Assembly: GCA_052103955.1 (NCBI GenBank)
Contig: JBQELO010000019.1
Span: forward strand, 6,316 to 70,315
Source of the DNA: Paenalcaligenes sp052103955
GTDB lineage: Bacteria > Pseudomonadota > Gammaproteobacteria > Burkholderiales > Burkholderiaceae_B
Reading direction: 5' to 3'
DNA length: 64,000 nt
This document shows positions 17,372-26,222 of this stretch, in pieces; the stretch's first letter is position 1, and the number at the start of each line of letters is the position of its first letter. The notes beneath the pieces were generated by a model. The model did no database searches, was not told the origin of the DNA, and was given only the letters and a program-made list of their open reading frames with translations. Made by a program: the position numbers and the translations under genes.

Positions 17372-19105
17372 ATGAAGATTAAAAATGTAGCCGACTTGCT
17401 GACTGAAACCCTGATTGAAGCTGGGGTAAAGCGCATTTATGGTGTGGTGGGGGATAGCTTAAACGGGGTCACAGAGTCGTTGCGTCAACGCCCAGAGTTA
17501 GAGTGGGTGGGTGTGCGTCACGAAGAGGTGGCTGCCTTTGCTGCCAGCGGTGAATCGCAAGTTACTGGTGAGTTGGCTGTGTGCGCGGGTTCATGTGGCC
17601 CAGGTAACCTGCACTTAATCAATGGTCTGTTTGATGCACACCGTAGCCGTACCCCCGTATTGGCTATCGCGGCGCATATTCCCTCTGCTGAAATTGGCAG
17701 TGGGTATTTTCAAGAAACGCATCCGCAAAATCTGTTCCAAGAGTGCAGCCATTATTGTGAAATGGTGTCCGACCCTAAACAGTTGCCTTATGTGTTAGAT
17801 AACGCTATTCGCGCTGCGGTAGGTCAGAAGGGCGTGGCTGTGATTGTGTTGCCTGGTGATGTGGCGCTGAAAGAGTCTCCCGTAACGAGCGTGACACCAC
17901 GCTTAGGCTTGCTACCACCCGAGCCTCAAGTGCAGCCTGCTGACGCCCAAATTGAGGCGTTGGCCGATTTGCTAAATAGTTCCGGCAAAGTAGCTCTGTT
18001 CACGGGGCGTGGTTGTGCAGGTGCACACGCCGAATTGCTGCAGTTGGCAGATGCCTTAAAGAGCCCCATGGTGCATGCCTTGGGTGGAAAAGAGCACGTA
18101 GAGTTCGATAATCCCTACGATGTGGGTATGACCGGGTTTATCGGTTTTTCGTCAGGGTATGCTGCTATGCATGCCTGCGACACGTTACTGATGCTAGGTA
18201 CAGACTTCCCGTACAAGCAATTCTTACCTAGCCATGTCAAAGTGGTACAAGTCGATATTCGCCCTGAAAACTTAGGGCGCAGAGCGAAATTAGAGTTGGG
18301 TGTAGTAGGTGATGTGAAACTGACGATTCAGCGTTTACTGCCTAAGCTGAAGGCACGCACTGACAACAGTTTCTTGGATTCCGCACGTAAACATTATCAG
18401 AAGGCCCGTGAAGGGTTGGATGAGTTGGCGCAACCGGGTAAGCAAGGCATTATTCACCCGCAGTACTTGGCACGTGTGCTGAGTGAAAAAGCATCAGACG
18501 ATGCCATTTTCACCGCTGACGTGGGTACGGCAACGGTATGGGCTGCCCGTTATTTGAAAATGAACGGCAAGCGTCGACTGGTGGGTTCTTTGACACATGG
18601 TTCTATGGCTAATGCGATGCCCCAAGCGTTGGGTATTAAGCATGCGTTGCCAGAGCGCCAAGTGATTACGTTTTCTGGGGATGGTGGTTTGTCCATGCTG
18701 ATGGGGGATTTAATCAGCCTGAAACAACACAATATCCCTGTGAAAGTAGTGGTTTTCAATAACGGTGTGTTGGGATTCGTAGCACTGGAAATGAAAGCAG
18801 CTGGCTTTGTAAATACAGGGGTAGATCTGGACAACCCAGACTTTGCCGCTGTTGCTCGTGCCGTGGGTATCCATGGTGTGCGTGTTGAGCATCCTGATGA
18901 TCTTCCCGCCGCCATCGAAGAAGTACTACAGCACGAGGGTCCTGCTTTGCTGGACGTAGTCACAGCAAAACAGGAATTGGTACTACCTCCGACCATTGGC
19001 TTAGAGCAGGTTAAAGGATTTGGTCTGTGGGGGTTAAGGGCGGTGATGGATGGTCAAATGCACAATGTGATCGATTTGGCCAAAACCAATCTGTTAGACC
19101 GCTAA
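17372..19105 (+). CDS. poxB: Pyruvate:quinone oxidoreductase (pyruvate oxidase)
   Basis: 577 residues, a thiamine-diphosphate enzyme close to E. coli PoxB in size. The catalytic Glu51 lies in VRHEEVAAFAASG; SCGPGNLHLINGLFDAHRSR follows; the FAD-region segment is in the middle; and the ThDP motif GDGGLSMLMGDLISLKQHN is near 436. The C-terminal tail (about 545-577) resembles the lipid-binding regulatory tail of PoxB. It decarboxylates pyruvate to acetate and CO2, passing electrons to ubiquinone. Located between mqo and the cyd operon. No obvious terminator lies in the 120-bp gap before cydA. Confidence 0.94.
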   Translation: MKIKNVADLLTETLIEAGVKRIYGVVGDSLNGVTESLRQRPELEWVGVRHEEVAAFAASGESQVTGELAVCAGSCGPGNLHLINGLFDAHRSRTPVLAIAAHIPSAEIGSGYFQETHPQNLFQECSHYCEMVSDPKQLPYVLDNAIRAAVGQKGVAVIVLPGDVALKESPVTSVTPRLGLLPPEPQVQPADAQIEALADLLNSSGKVALFTGRGCAGAHAELLQLADALKSPMVHALGGKEHVEFDNPYDVGMTGFIGFSSGYAAMHACDTLLMLGTDFPYKQFLPSHVKVVQVDIRPENLGRRAKLELGVVGDVKLTIQRLLPKLKARTDNSFLDSARKHYQKAREGLDELAQPGKQGIIHPQYLARVLSEKASDDAIFTADVGTATVWAARYLKMNGKRRLVGSLTHGSMANAMPQALGIKHALPERQVITFSGDGGLSMLMGDLISLKQHNIPVKVVVFNNGVLGFVALEMKAAGFVNTGVDLDNPDFAAVARAVGIHGVRVEHPDDLPAAIEEVLQHEGPALLDVVTAKQELVLPPTIGLEQVKGFGLWGLRAVMDGQMHNVIDLAKTNLLDR

Positions 19106-19225
19106 TAATCAGGTGCCAGGCTAGTGTAGTTCTGCTGGTTTTTCTGTTCTGTCCCACGTCTTAGTTTGTGTAGGAATAGGTGTGGGTTCAGGATAAAACA
19201 GTTGGTTTTCACCTAGATAATTATT

Positions 19226-20794
19226 ATGGTAAATGAAACCGTCGTTGATCTGTCCCGCTTGCAGTTTGCGGCTACAGCACTTTATCACTTCTTGTTTGTT
19301 CCTTTAACTCTTGGTCTGTCCATCTTGATCGCTGTAATGGAGACGGTATACGTCACCACTGGGCGTGAAGTGTACAGACGCATGACACAGTTCTGGGCCA
19401 AGCTTTTCATGATCAACTTTGCGCTAGGTGTAGCAACAGGGTTGACCATGGAATTTCAGTTTGGGACGAACTGGTCGTTTTACTCCAGCTTTGTAGGGGA
19501 TGCTTTTGGTACTCTACTTGCCGTAGAGGGCCTGATGGCGTTCTTTATGGAGTCCACCTTTATCGGTCTGATGGTATTGGGCTGGGATCGCATGTCTAAG
19601 GGCAAGCACTTGGTCGTAACCTATTTGGTTGCACTGGGTTCTAACCTGTCGGCATTGTGGATTCTGGTGGCCAATAGCTTTATGCAAAGCCCGTTGGGTG
19701 CAGAGTTCAACCCCATCACCATGCGTATGGAGCTGTCTAACTTCTCGGCCATGTTCTTTAATCCAGACGCACAAGCGAAGTTTGTGCATACGGTATTGGC
19801 AGGTTATGTAACGGCAGCAGTCTTCGTCTGTGGTGTGAGTGCGTTCTACATGCTGCGTAATAGGCACATGGATATCGCACGCCGCTCTTTCCGTATCGCC
19901 GCGCTGTTTGGCGTTTTAGGTACGGCAGGGGTGCTGACACTGGGTGATGCCTTGGGCTTGATTGGTGGCCATGCACAGCCTACCAAACTGGCTGCTATGG
20001 AAGCGCTTTGGAAAGAAGAGAAAGCGCCAATGCCATTTAATGCCATTGCCTTCCCTTCGCAAGACGAGCAGCGCAATATAGGCGAAGTGCAAATCCCCGC
20101 CTTACTTTCTATTCTAGTAACGCACTCCTTGGACGGTACAGTACCGGCCATCGATCAGCTAGAAGAGCAGGCTAAAGTGCGGATTCGTAATGGTATGCCT
20201 GCAGTAGAGGCAATGAAGGCCTTAAGCGAGAATCCACTCGATACCGCTGCGTTGGCTCAATTTGAGGCGCACAAAGCGGATATAGGCTATGGGTTATTGG
20301 TACAACGCTATGCGCCAGATGGTGATTTATCCTTAATCACCGACGAGGACATAGCTAAAGCAGCCAATGATACTATTCCTGAAGTATGGGTGATTTTCTG
20401 GTCCTTCCGTATCATGGTGGCATTAGGCTTGTTGATGCTGGCGTATTTTGTAGGGGCATTGGTGCTAACACTGTCCAACAAAGTGCAAAACAATCGCTGG
20501 TTCCTACGCTGTTCAATATGGATGATTCCCGTACCATTCATCGCGTGTGAAATGGGGTGGATTGTGGCCGAGGTAGGTAGGCAGCCATGGACAGTGTATG
20601 AAATGCTGCCAACGTGGTTATCAGCCTCTACACATAGCGTCACATACATGGTCGTATCTTTGGTAGGTTTCCTGTTGTTCTATACGATTTTCGCGCTGAT
20701 CGAGATGTACTTGATGATCCGCAGTATTCGTAAAGGACCGGATGACGAGCCAGCGACTCCGGCTACCCAAACAACTGCCGCGACAGCGTCATAA
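19226..20794 (+). CDS. cydA: Cytochrome bd ubiquinol oxidase subunit I (long Q-loop type)
   Basis: 522 residues. Begins with LSRLQFAATALYHFLFVPLT (His21 as haem ligand), has a second haem-ligand His near 187 (AKFVHTVLAGYV) and the GRQPW quinol-site signature near 449. A long Q loop (about 255-380) with the C-terminal insertion is present, as in the E. coli L-type enzyme, which is also 522 residues. Nine helices, inner membrane. No strong Shine-Dalgarno is visible before ATG 19226. Oxidises ubiquinol and reduces O2 to water with high affinity. Followed by cydB after 15 bases. Confidence 0.95.
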   Translation: MVNETVVDLSRLQFAATALYHFLFVPLTLGLSILIAVMETVYVTTGREVYRRMTQFWAKLFMINFALGVATGLTMEFQFGTNWSFYSSFVGDAFGTLLAVEGLMAFFMESTFIGLMVLGWDRMSKGKHLVVTYLVALGSNLSALWILVANSFMQSPLGAEFNPITMRMELSNFSAMFFNPDAQAKFVHTVLAGYVTAAVFVCGVSAFYMLRNRHMDIARRSFRIAALFGVLGTAGVLTLGDALGLIGGHAQPTKLAAMEALWKEEKAPMPFNAIAFPSQDEQRNIGEVQIPALLSILVTHSLDGTVPAIDQLEEQAKVRIRNGMPAVEAMKALSENPLDTAALAQFEAHKADIGYGLLVQRYAPDGDLSLITDEDIAKAANDTIPEVWVIFWSFRIMVALGLLMLAYFVGALVLTLSNKVQNNRWFLRCSIWMIPVPFIACEMGWIVAEVGRQPWTVYEMLPTWLSASTHSVTYMVVSLVGFLLFYTIFALIEMYLMIRSIRKGPDDEPATPATQTTAATAS

Positions 20795-20809
20795 TTTAGG
20801 GAGTCAACC

Positions 20810-21943
20810 ATGGAAATTTATTACGTACTTCAGATAGTCTGGTGGCTGCTCTTAGGCGTGCTGCTGATGGGGCTTGGGGTGATGGTAGGTATGGATATGG
20901 GCGTAGGTACGTTACTGCGCTTTGTAGGCCGTACTGATGCCGAACGCCGAGTAGCCCTGAACATTATTGGCCCACACTGGGACGGTAATCAGGTGTGGTT
21001 TATTTTGGGTGGTGGGGCCATTTTTGCAGCATGGCCGTTGGTGTATGCGACAGCGTTTTCCGGCTTCTACATTGTGATGCTGGTCTTGCTGTGGAGCATG
21101 ATCATTCGCCCACTGGGTTTTGAATACCGTAGCAAGTTGCCGCATGCCGCGTGGCGTAACGCCTGGGATTGGAGCTTATTTGCTTCCGGTTTAATCCCCA
21201 TGGTGATTTACGGTGCGGCGGTTGGTAACGTGTTGCAGGGCGTGCCTTTTCACTTTGATTGGCGCATGACGTCCTACTACACCGGTAGTTTCTTGGAGCT
21301 GCTGAACCCCTTTGCTGTATTGTGTGGTTTGGTGTCTGTGTCGCTGTCCATTTACATGGGCGGAGCCATCTTGATGAACGGCAGCGTAGGCGATATTGCC
21401 AAACGTGCTCGCAAAGCCTCTTTGCTAGGCGGTACGGTGGCGATAGTGTTGTTCACCCTGTGCGGTATTTGGGTGGCTAACATGGATTTCTACCAAATCG
21501 TGTCTTCACCTGAGCCAGGTTTAGCGCAGATTCCTCTGCATCAAACGGTAGAGGTTGTGGAAGGTGGTTTGCTGAATAACTTCCGTAACTACCCCATTTT
21601 GTGGGCCGTACCAGCGTTGGGCTATATTGGTCTGATTTTTGGTATGTTGGCACTTAAAGCCGGACGCTCAGTGTTGGGATGGTGGATGGGGGCTTTGGCC
21701 TGGATTGGTGTCTTGGGTACTGCCGGTGCGGCAATGTTCCCATTCATCATGCCTTCCAGCACAAATCCATCGCACAGTCTGACCGTGTGGAACTCTGGTG
21801 CTAGCTCCTTAACCATGAGCTGGATGCTGGGCTTTACCGTTATCTTTATGCCGCTGATTATTGCTTATACCAGCTGGGCATTCTGGGTGATGCGCGGCAA
21901 GGTGACGACTGAAGACGTCGACAGTTCAGAGCACGCTTTATAA
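20810..21943 (+). CDS. cydB: Cytochrome bd ubiquinol oxidase subunit II
   Basis: 377 residues, similar in length to E. coli CydB (379). Motifs are LMGLGVMVGMDMGVGTLLRF, GPHWDGNQVWFILGGGAIFAAWPLVYA, FEYRSKLPHAAWRN and the C-terminal SLTMSWMLGFTVIFMPLIIAYTSWAFWVMRGK. Eight to nine helices. It forms the heterodimer with CydA. AGGGAG precedes the ATG. Confidence 0.95.
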   Translation: MEIYYVLQIVWWLLLGVLLMGLGVMVGMDMGVGTLLRFVGRTDAERRVALNIIGPHWDGNQVWFILGGGAIFAAWPLVYATAFSGFYIVMLVLLWSMIIRPLGFEYRSKLPHAAWRNAWDWSLFASGLIPMVIYGAAVGNVLQGVPFHFDWRMTSYYTGSFLELLNPFAVLCGLVSVSLSIYMGGAILMNGSVGDIAKRARKASLLGGTVAIVLFTLCGIWVANMDFYQIVSSPEPGLAQIPLHQTVEVVEGGLLNNFRNYPILWAVPALGYIGLIFGMLALKAGRSVLGWWMGALAWIGVLGTAGAAMFPFIMPSSTNPSHSLTVWNSGASSLTMSWMLGFTVIFMPLIIAYTSWAFWVMRGKVTTEDVDSSEHAL

Positions 21944-21956
21944 AAGGAGCCCCGTT

Positions 21957-22181
21957 ATGTCGGTATTAATGCGTTTTATTGTGCTCCTGATTTTGGCTGT
22001 TATCGCTATTTTGTTGACGGTCATCCTCGGGGATTATGGCCCTTGGTATTTGTCTTGGTTGCTGGGCACCGGTTTTATGGTGCTGGTAGCAGCAATGGGT
22101 GGTGTCTTGTATGAAGAGCAAGAAGACGCCTTAGATCGACCTGCAGAGGTAAAACAAAGCAGGTCGTCCTCGGGTTATTAA
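21957..22181 (+). CDS. cydX: CydX-like subunit with an additional N-terminal membrane helix
   Basis: 74 residues, about twice the normal CydX (near 37). Residues about 30-56 (WYLSWLLGTGFMVLVAAMGG, then VLYEEQE) match the CydX pattern: aromatic pair, W..G helix, acidic end. Upstream of it residues 4-24 form a second strongly hydrophobic helix joined by LGDYGP. The start is firm: AGGAG lies eight bases before the ATG, and no alternative Met is close to the CydX core. CydX stabilises the haems of CydAB. It starts 13 bases after cydB. The extension may replace another small subunit (inference). Confidence 0.85.
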   Translation: MSVLMRFIVLLILAVIAILLTVILGDYGPWYLSWLLGTGFMVLVAAMGGVLYEEQEDALDRPAEVKQSRSSSGY

Positions 22182-22186
22182 TCAGC

Positions 22187-22489
22187 TTAGGCTGAGGTTT
22201 TAACCGTTTCGAAGTGCTCGGTGGAGGGGGCTTCAGCAAAGAAACTGCTGATGTACCCTCGCCATTCGGGGAAAGCGGGAGACTCACGGAAATCCACCAT
22301 ATGGTTTTCCAGAGTCTCCCATTCTATATGTAGCAGGTAGTGTTCAGGCTTGGCCAAGCTGTGATTCAGGTTGTAGCGTATATAGCCTTTTGAGTGGCTA
22401 ATGACCTTCGCGATACCTTGTTCTACGGCCGCTTCAAATTCTTTTTGCTTACCGGGTTGAATCTGGATACTGGTGAGTTCATGAATCAT
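22187..22489 (-). CDS. Antibiotic-biosynthesis-monooxygenase (ABM) fold protein
   Basis: 100 residues with a single ferredoxin-like ABM domain: LTSIQIQPGKQKEFEAAVEQ, then SKGYIRYNLNHSLAKPEHYL and HIEWETLENHMVDFRES. AAGGA precedes the ATG. Such proteins act as dimers, as small monooxygenases, haem-degrading enzymes or isomerases; no substrate can be read. It is convergent with the cyd operon, the two stop codons being only 5 bases apart. Confidence 0.88.
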   Translation of the reverse strand: MIHELTSIQIQPGKQKEFEAAVEQGIAKVISHSKGYIRYNLNHSLAKPEHYLLHIEWETLENHMVDFRESPAFPEWRGYISSFFAEAPSTEHFETVKTSA

Positions 22490-22615
22490 GGCAATCCTTA
22501 TTAATAAGAAAATCTAAGAGGGCACAATCGCTTAGCACGCCTTTGCTAAGTGAGCGGCATAGCAGTATTGATTCTAGCGCAGAGCGCAACAATAGGGCAC
22601 AGACAGGAGCTATAG

Positions 22616-23317
22616 ATGGAATGGAGTTTTTATGCTGAGTCTCTGGCGGTCTATGTGGTGCTAGCCATGAAGCTGTTGGTGGGGTTGGTGGTTATCATTG
22701 CGAATATGAATTGGACGGGCAAAACCAAACTATCGCAGATGAATGCCATTGATTTGGTGGGTAACTTTGTGCTGGGTGGGGTGGTGGGTGGCATTATCTA
22801 TAACCGCGACATCAGTTTTCTTACGTACATCGTGTGTTTGCTCATCGGCATAGCGCTGATAGATGGTTTTAACTATTTGGTAAATCGCACCAACTTCTTT
22901 AGATCGTTTGCGGTGGGGTGTCCCATTACCTTGATTGCCGATGGTAAGTTTTGCGTGGCGGCAATTAACGACAAGAAAAATAAAATAGACTTAAGCATCG
23001 TTGCTAGCCTGTTGCGCAGCATGGGGCATTTTTCATTCTCAGGCTTAGAGTTCCTGCAAATAGAACCCGGTGGGCAATTGACCGTCATTGAAAAGAAAGA
23101 GGGTGGTCCTAGGCCTGCCTTTATTGTGTTGATGAACGGAACGATTTTTTCTAGCTTATTGGAAAGCCTAGAAAAAGACGCAGCGTGGCTAGAGGCGCAA
23201 TTGCACCATGCTGGTTTTACACAGCTAGAGAGCATTTTTATGGTGGAGTGGTGGCAGGACACCTTGACTGTGGTGTGCGATAACGGGGCGGTAAAAACCA
23301 TTCAAGCGTTATCCTAA
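22616..23317 (+). CDS. DUF421 / YetF-type membrane protein
   Basis: 233 residues. Three N-terminal helices (about 10-30, 45-62, 66-84) contain the family motif SQMNAIDLVGNFVLGGVVGG. The soluble C-terminal domain has the two-strand repeat typical of YetF (VNRTNFFRSFAVGCPITLIA, and GGQLTVIEKKEGG at about 160). Monocistronic. Function of the family is not known. Confidence 0.85.
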   Translation: MEWSFYAESLAVYVVLAMKLLVGLVVIIANMNWTGKTKLSQMNAIDLVGNFVLGGVVGGIIYNRDISFLTYIVCLLIGIALIDGFNYLVNRTNFFRSFAVGCPITLIADGKFCVAAINDKKNKIDLSIVASLLRSMGHFSFSGLEFLQIEPGGQLTVIEKKEGGPRPAFIVLMNGTIFSSLLESLEKDAAWLEAQLHHAGFTQLESIFMVEWWQDTLTVVCDNGAVKTIQALS

Positions 23318-23437
23318 GGACGCTCTACGTAGAAGTACGGAGCTTGCTAGTGAGCCTTACTTTTGCGATTTTGCATAGTGGCGCGCTACCCTATATGCAT
23401 GAGTTGTAAGGTAACGTCGTGAGTATAGGAACTAAGT

Positions 23438-24103
23438 ATGCGCAGATTTTTTACGGTAGGAATGTTGTTGTCGTTAGCGGTGGTGATGATGCAAAAGCCC
23501 GCAGTGGGTGCACTTACGGCCACATTACATAGCGCAGCCACGCAGGGTGATACGGTAGCCATTCAACAGTTGTTGGCAGCTGGAGCAGACATAGAGGCGC
23601 GTGATACACAAGGGTGTACCGCTTTGCTGCGAGCAACGCGAGCTAATCAGGTTGCAGCGGCAACCCTACTGATAGAGGCTGGTGCTGATGTCAATGCCAA
23701 AGACAATATAGAGGATAGTCCGTATCTGTATGCGGGCGCCCAAGGTTTCAATGATATTCTGCGTTTAACGCTGACGCATGGTGCTGATTTACAAAGTACC
23801 AACCGTTATGGCGGCACAGCGCTTATTCCCGCAGCCGAGAAAGGCCATCCTGAGACTGTAAAAATCTTATTGAATGCCGGCGTAGCCGTTGATCATGTGA
23901 ATCGTTTGGGTTGGACGGCCCTGTTAGAGGCCATCGTGCTTAGCCAAGGCGGGCCGGTGCATCAGAAAATTGTTCAAGAGCTGATTCAAGGCGGTGCTGA
24001 TGTGAATGTGGCGGATAGTGAGGGTGTGACACCCTTACAGCATGCACAGCGCCGTGGCTATATGGAAATTGTGGCGTTACTGCAAGCCGCTGGTGCACGC
24101 TGA
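23438..24103 (+). CDS. Exported ankyrin-repeat protein
   Basis: 221 residues. A signal peptide (about 1-25) is followed by about six ankyrin repeats, for example LHSAATQGDTVAIQQLLAAG, then NRYGGTALIPAAEKGHPETV and SEGVTPLQHAQRRGYMEIVA. Predicted periplasmic binding protein. It is followed after 16 bases by the guanine deaminase gene, so it heads a three-gene unit. Small periplasmic ankyrin proteins of this kind often accompany catalase or other enzymes as protective partners; the partner here is unknown. Confidence 0.88.
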   Translation: MRRFFTVGMLLSLAVVMMQKPAVGALTATLHSAATQGDTVAIQQLLAAGADIEARDTQGCTALLRATRANQVAAATLLIEAGADVNAKDNIEDSPYLYAGAQGFNDILRLTLTHGADLQSTNRYGGTALIPAAEKGHPETVKILLNAGVAVDHVNRLGWTALLEAIVLSQGGPVHQKIVQELIQGGADVNVADSEGVTPLQHAQRRGYMEIVALLQAAGAR

Positions 24104-24119
24104 AAGGAGTCTACCGAAC

Positions 24120-24593
24120 ATGCCTATTAGTACAGAAAAAGCCGGTTTTTTACGTGAAGCGATTGCGTTGGCCTATGCCAACCAACAGGCAGGTGGTAGG
24201 CCTTTTGGTGCTGTAGTGGTGAAAGAGGGACGTATAGTAGCCACGGGTGTGAATGAAATTTTGGTTACGCACGACCCGACAGCACATGCCGAATTGGTTG
24301 CTCTGCGGGCAGCAAGCCAGGTATTGCAGTCGCCTAATTTAGCTGGATGCAGTGTGTATGCCAGTGGGCATCCTTGCCCCATGTGTATGGCTGCCATGCG
24401 CATGGCAGGGATAAAAGAAGTGATGTATGCCTATTCAAACGAAGAGGCTGAAGCGTATGGATTATCTACGGCAGCGATTTACGCCGATTTGGCGAAACCG
24501 TTTTCAGAGCAGTCCATGCATATACAGTATGAACCATTGCGTCCTGAGCCCTACGCGGGTTTGTATACGGAGTGGCAGCAAAAACAAACGTAG
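24120..24593 (+). CDS. guaD: Guanine deaminase-like nucleoside/nucleobase deaminase
   Basis: 157 residues from ATG 24120 (AGGAG ten bases upstream; a longer in-frame start at 24042 would lie inside the ankyrin gene). Cytidine-deaminase-like zinc motifs are present: HAE in TAHAELVALRAAS (about 59-61) and PCPMC at about 88-92. Size and sequence are close to the bacterial guanine deaminase of the B. subtilis GuaD type (about 156 residues). Converts guanine to xanthine plus ammonia in the cytoplasm. Followed after 9 bases by a permease gene. Confidence 0.85.
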   Translation: MPISTEKAGFLREAIALAYANQQAGGRPFGAVVVKEGRIVATGVNEILVTHDPTAHAELVALRAASQVLQSPNLAGCSVYASGHPCPMCMAAMRMAGIKEVMYAYSNEEAEAYGLSTAAIYADLAKPFSEQSMHIQYEPLRPEPYAGLYTEWQQKQT

Positions 24594-24602
24594 TAGGGCA
24601 GT

Positions 24603-25814
24603 ATGGAAGTAACGGCAAAGCGCACGCACCAGTCTACGGTGTTGTTGCTACTGGTAGTGGCCATCGTAGGGCTTAATCTACGTCCTTTTATGACGGGCAT
24701 AGGCCCGTTGGCTGAATCTTTGCGTTTAGCCACAGGGTTAAGCCAGCAAGGGTTGTCTATGCTTACCCTAATCCCCATGGCATTGATGGGGGTAGTGGCG
24801 TTTGCAGGGCCCGCTTTACAAGGCAAGTTAGGTGCGCGGTTACTGGTGATCTTGGCGTTACTGGTGATTGCTTTGGGGGCAGGGCTGCGGTGGATGACCA
24901 CGTCAGGTGCCGTCTTGTTGTTGACTGCTGCCATTATGGGCTTTGGTGTAGCCATTATTCAGGCGGTTTTCCCCGGCATTATTAAGCGCCAGTTTATGCA
25001 ACGTAGCGGCGTGGTGATGGGGTTGTATTCCTCTATGATGATGGGGGGCGGGGCCTTAGGGGCGCAGTTGTCCCCCTGGGTTGCGCAGCTAACAGGCAGT
25101 TGGCAAATAGGGCTGGCATGGTTAGTGCTACCAGCCTTGTTGGCATTAGCATTAGCCATGTGGTTGTTACCGGCAGATCCGCCGCGTAGTGTTGGGCAAC
25201 GTATAGCGATTACGCCATTATTAAAGCGTCGTCGCACATGGTTGTTGATGCTGTGTTTTGGCTTAGTGAATGGTGGTTACTCGTCGGCGGTAGCGTGGTT
25301 GGCACCAGCCTATCAACGTTTAGGATGGAGCGCTGCGTATAGCGGTAGCTTATTGGCGGTGATGGCGATTGCTCAAGCGGTGGCAGCCTTGGTGTTGCCA
25401 GCAATAGCGTGTCGTAAACCTGATTTTAGGCCGTGGTTGTGGTTTACCTTGGTATTGCAGTTTATAGGCTTTTTAGGCTTAGCCTTTTGGCCAGAGGCGG
25501 TACCTGTATTGTGGGCGATAGTGGTGGGTGCAGGCTTAGGCGGTTGCTTCTCGTTGACGATGGTAGTGGCGCTAGAACACTTAAAAGAACCTGCACGAGC
25601 AGGAGCATTAGCAGCGCTCATGCAAGGCGGCGGCTTTTTGCTAGCAGCCATAGCACCTTGGATCTTAGCAACCTTATACGATGCAACCGGTAATTACATG
25701 GCTGGTTGGTTATGGCACGTGGGTTGCGTGAGTGTGGTAGGGGTATTGGTGTGGCAGTTTGCACCTGCTAGTTATGCTAGAGCGATTGGGATTTCCGCTG
25801 TTGCGGATGAGTAG
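24603..25814 (+). CDS. CynX/NimT-type MFS permease
   Basis: 403 residues, twelve helices. The N-terminus VAIVGLNLRPFMTGIGPLAE (about 20-39) is the signature of the CynX/NimT/YeaN family, whose members carry cyanate, 2-nitroimidazole or purine-like compounds. It is the last gene of the ankyrin-guaD unit, so a purine substrate would fit the context (inference). Confidence 0.88.
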   Translation: MEVTAKRTHQSTVLLLLVVAIVGLNLRPFMTGIGPLAESLRLATGLSQQGLSMLTLIPMALMGVVAFAGPALQGKLGARLLVILALLVIALGAGLRWMTTSGAVLLLTAAIMGFGVAIIQAVFPGIIKRQFMQRSGVVMGLYSSMMMGGGALGAQLSPWVAQLTGSWQIGLAWLVLPALLALALAMWLLPADPPRSVGQRIAITPLLKRRRTWLLMLCFGLVNGGYSSAVAWLAPAYQRLGWSAAYSGSLLAVMAIAQAVAALVLPAIACRKPDFRPWLWFTLVLQFIGFLGLAFWPEAVPVLWAIVVGAGLGGCFSLTMVVALEHLKEPARAGALAALMQGGGFLLAAIAPWILATLYDATGNYMAGWLWHVGCVSVVGVLVWQFAPASYARAIGISAVADE

Positions 25815-26071
25815 GTGTGGGTGGGTTTAAAAGCCCGCTTACTCACCACTGGGCTGCATTAGCCTAAGGCTGCGAAAGTGTTTCCTTCATCGCTTGCCAC
25901 GGTCTTTGCTTTGGTAGTTGCTGACGTAATTGATCTTTCTGGAATCACCAAAAGGTGTGTTTGCTACCACCTCGAGTGATTAAGCGTACATAGCAAGCAG
26001 AAAGTACTTAATCGCTGCCGCATAAGAAAGGGCTGTCAGCCTACCAATTGCGATATCTCGGAGGCGGCGGA

Positions 26072-26118
26072 GGAACAACTTTTTTGATTTGGTATCTCAA
26101 ATCACAAAAAGTTGTTCC
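26072..26118. repeat. Perfect-to-near-perfect 20-bp inverted repeat
   Basis: The left arm begins GGAACAACTTTTT and ends TGATTTG at 26091; the right arm begins CAAATCA at 26098 and ends AAAAAGTTGTTCC at 26118. The loop is only 6 bases. The stem is 20 bp with at most one mismatch or bulge. No T tract follows. It may be the palindromic remnant of a mobile element or an RNA hairpin. Confidence 0.7.
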
Positions 26119-26159
26119 GCAGTCCCTCAGCGTGTGCAATGAATACAACCGCCAAAAGC

Positions 26160-26194
26160 AAGAAAGGCTGCCCATTAGAGGAGCAGCCTTTCTT
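26160..26194 (-). terminator. Terminator of the repeat-protein gene
   Basis: AAGAAAGGCTGC / GCAGCCTTTCTT, a 12-bp stem with an 11-nt loop; U-rich end on the minus strand. It lies 28 bases after the stop of the gene at 26223. Confidence 0.8.
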
Positions 26195-26222
26195 ATGCAT
26201 ACCGCATTACAACATTACCGCA

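Larger units (their letters stand above)
25815..26222. other. Intergenic region with degraded sequence, long hairpin and terminator
   Basis: 408 bases with no intact gene. The left half (25870-26050), read on the minus strand, gives short protein-like stretches broken by stops (for example DQLRQQLPKQRPWQAM), suggesting a decayed gene, but the family is not recognisable. The right half holds a long inverted repeat and a terminator, listed separately. Confidence 0.4.

Noticed and set aside
24042..24119. Upstream extension of the guanine deaminase gene
   Set aside because: It lies inside the ankyrin gene in another frame; ATG 24120 has a good ribosome site and gives the family length.
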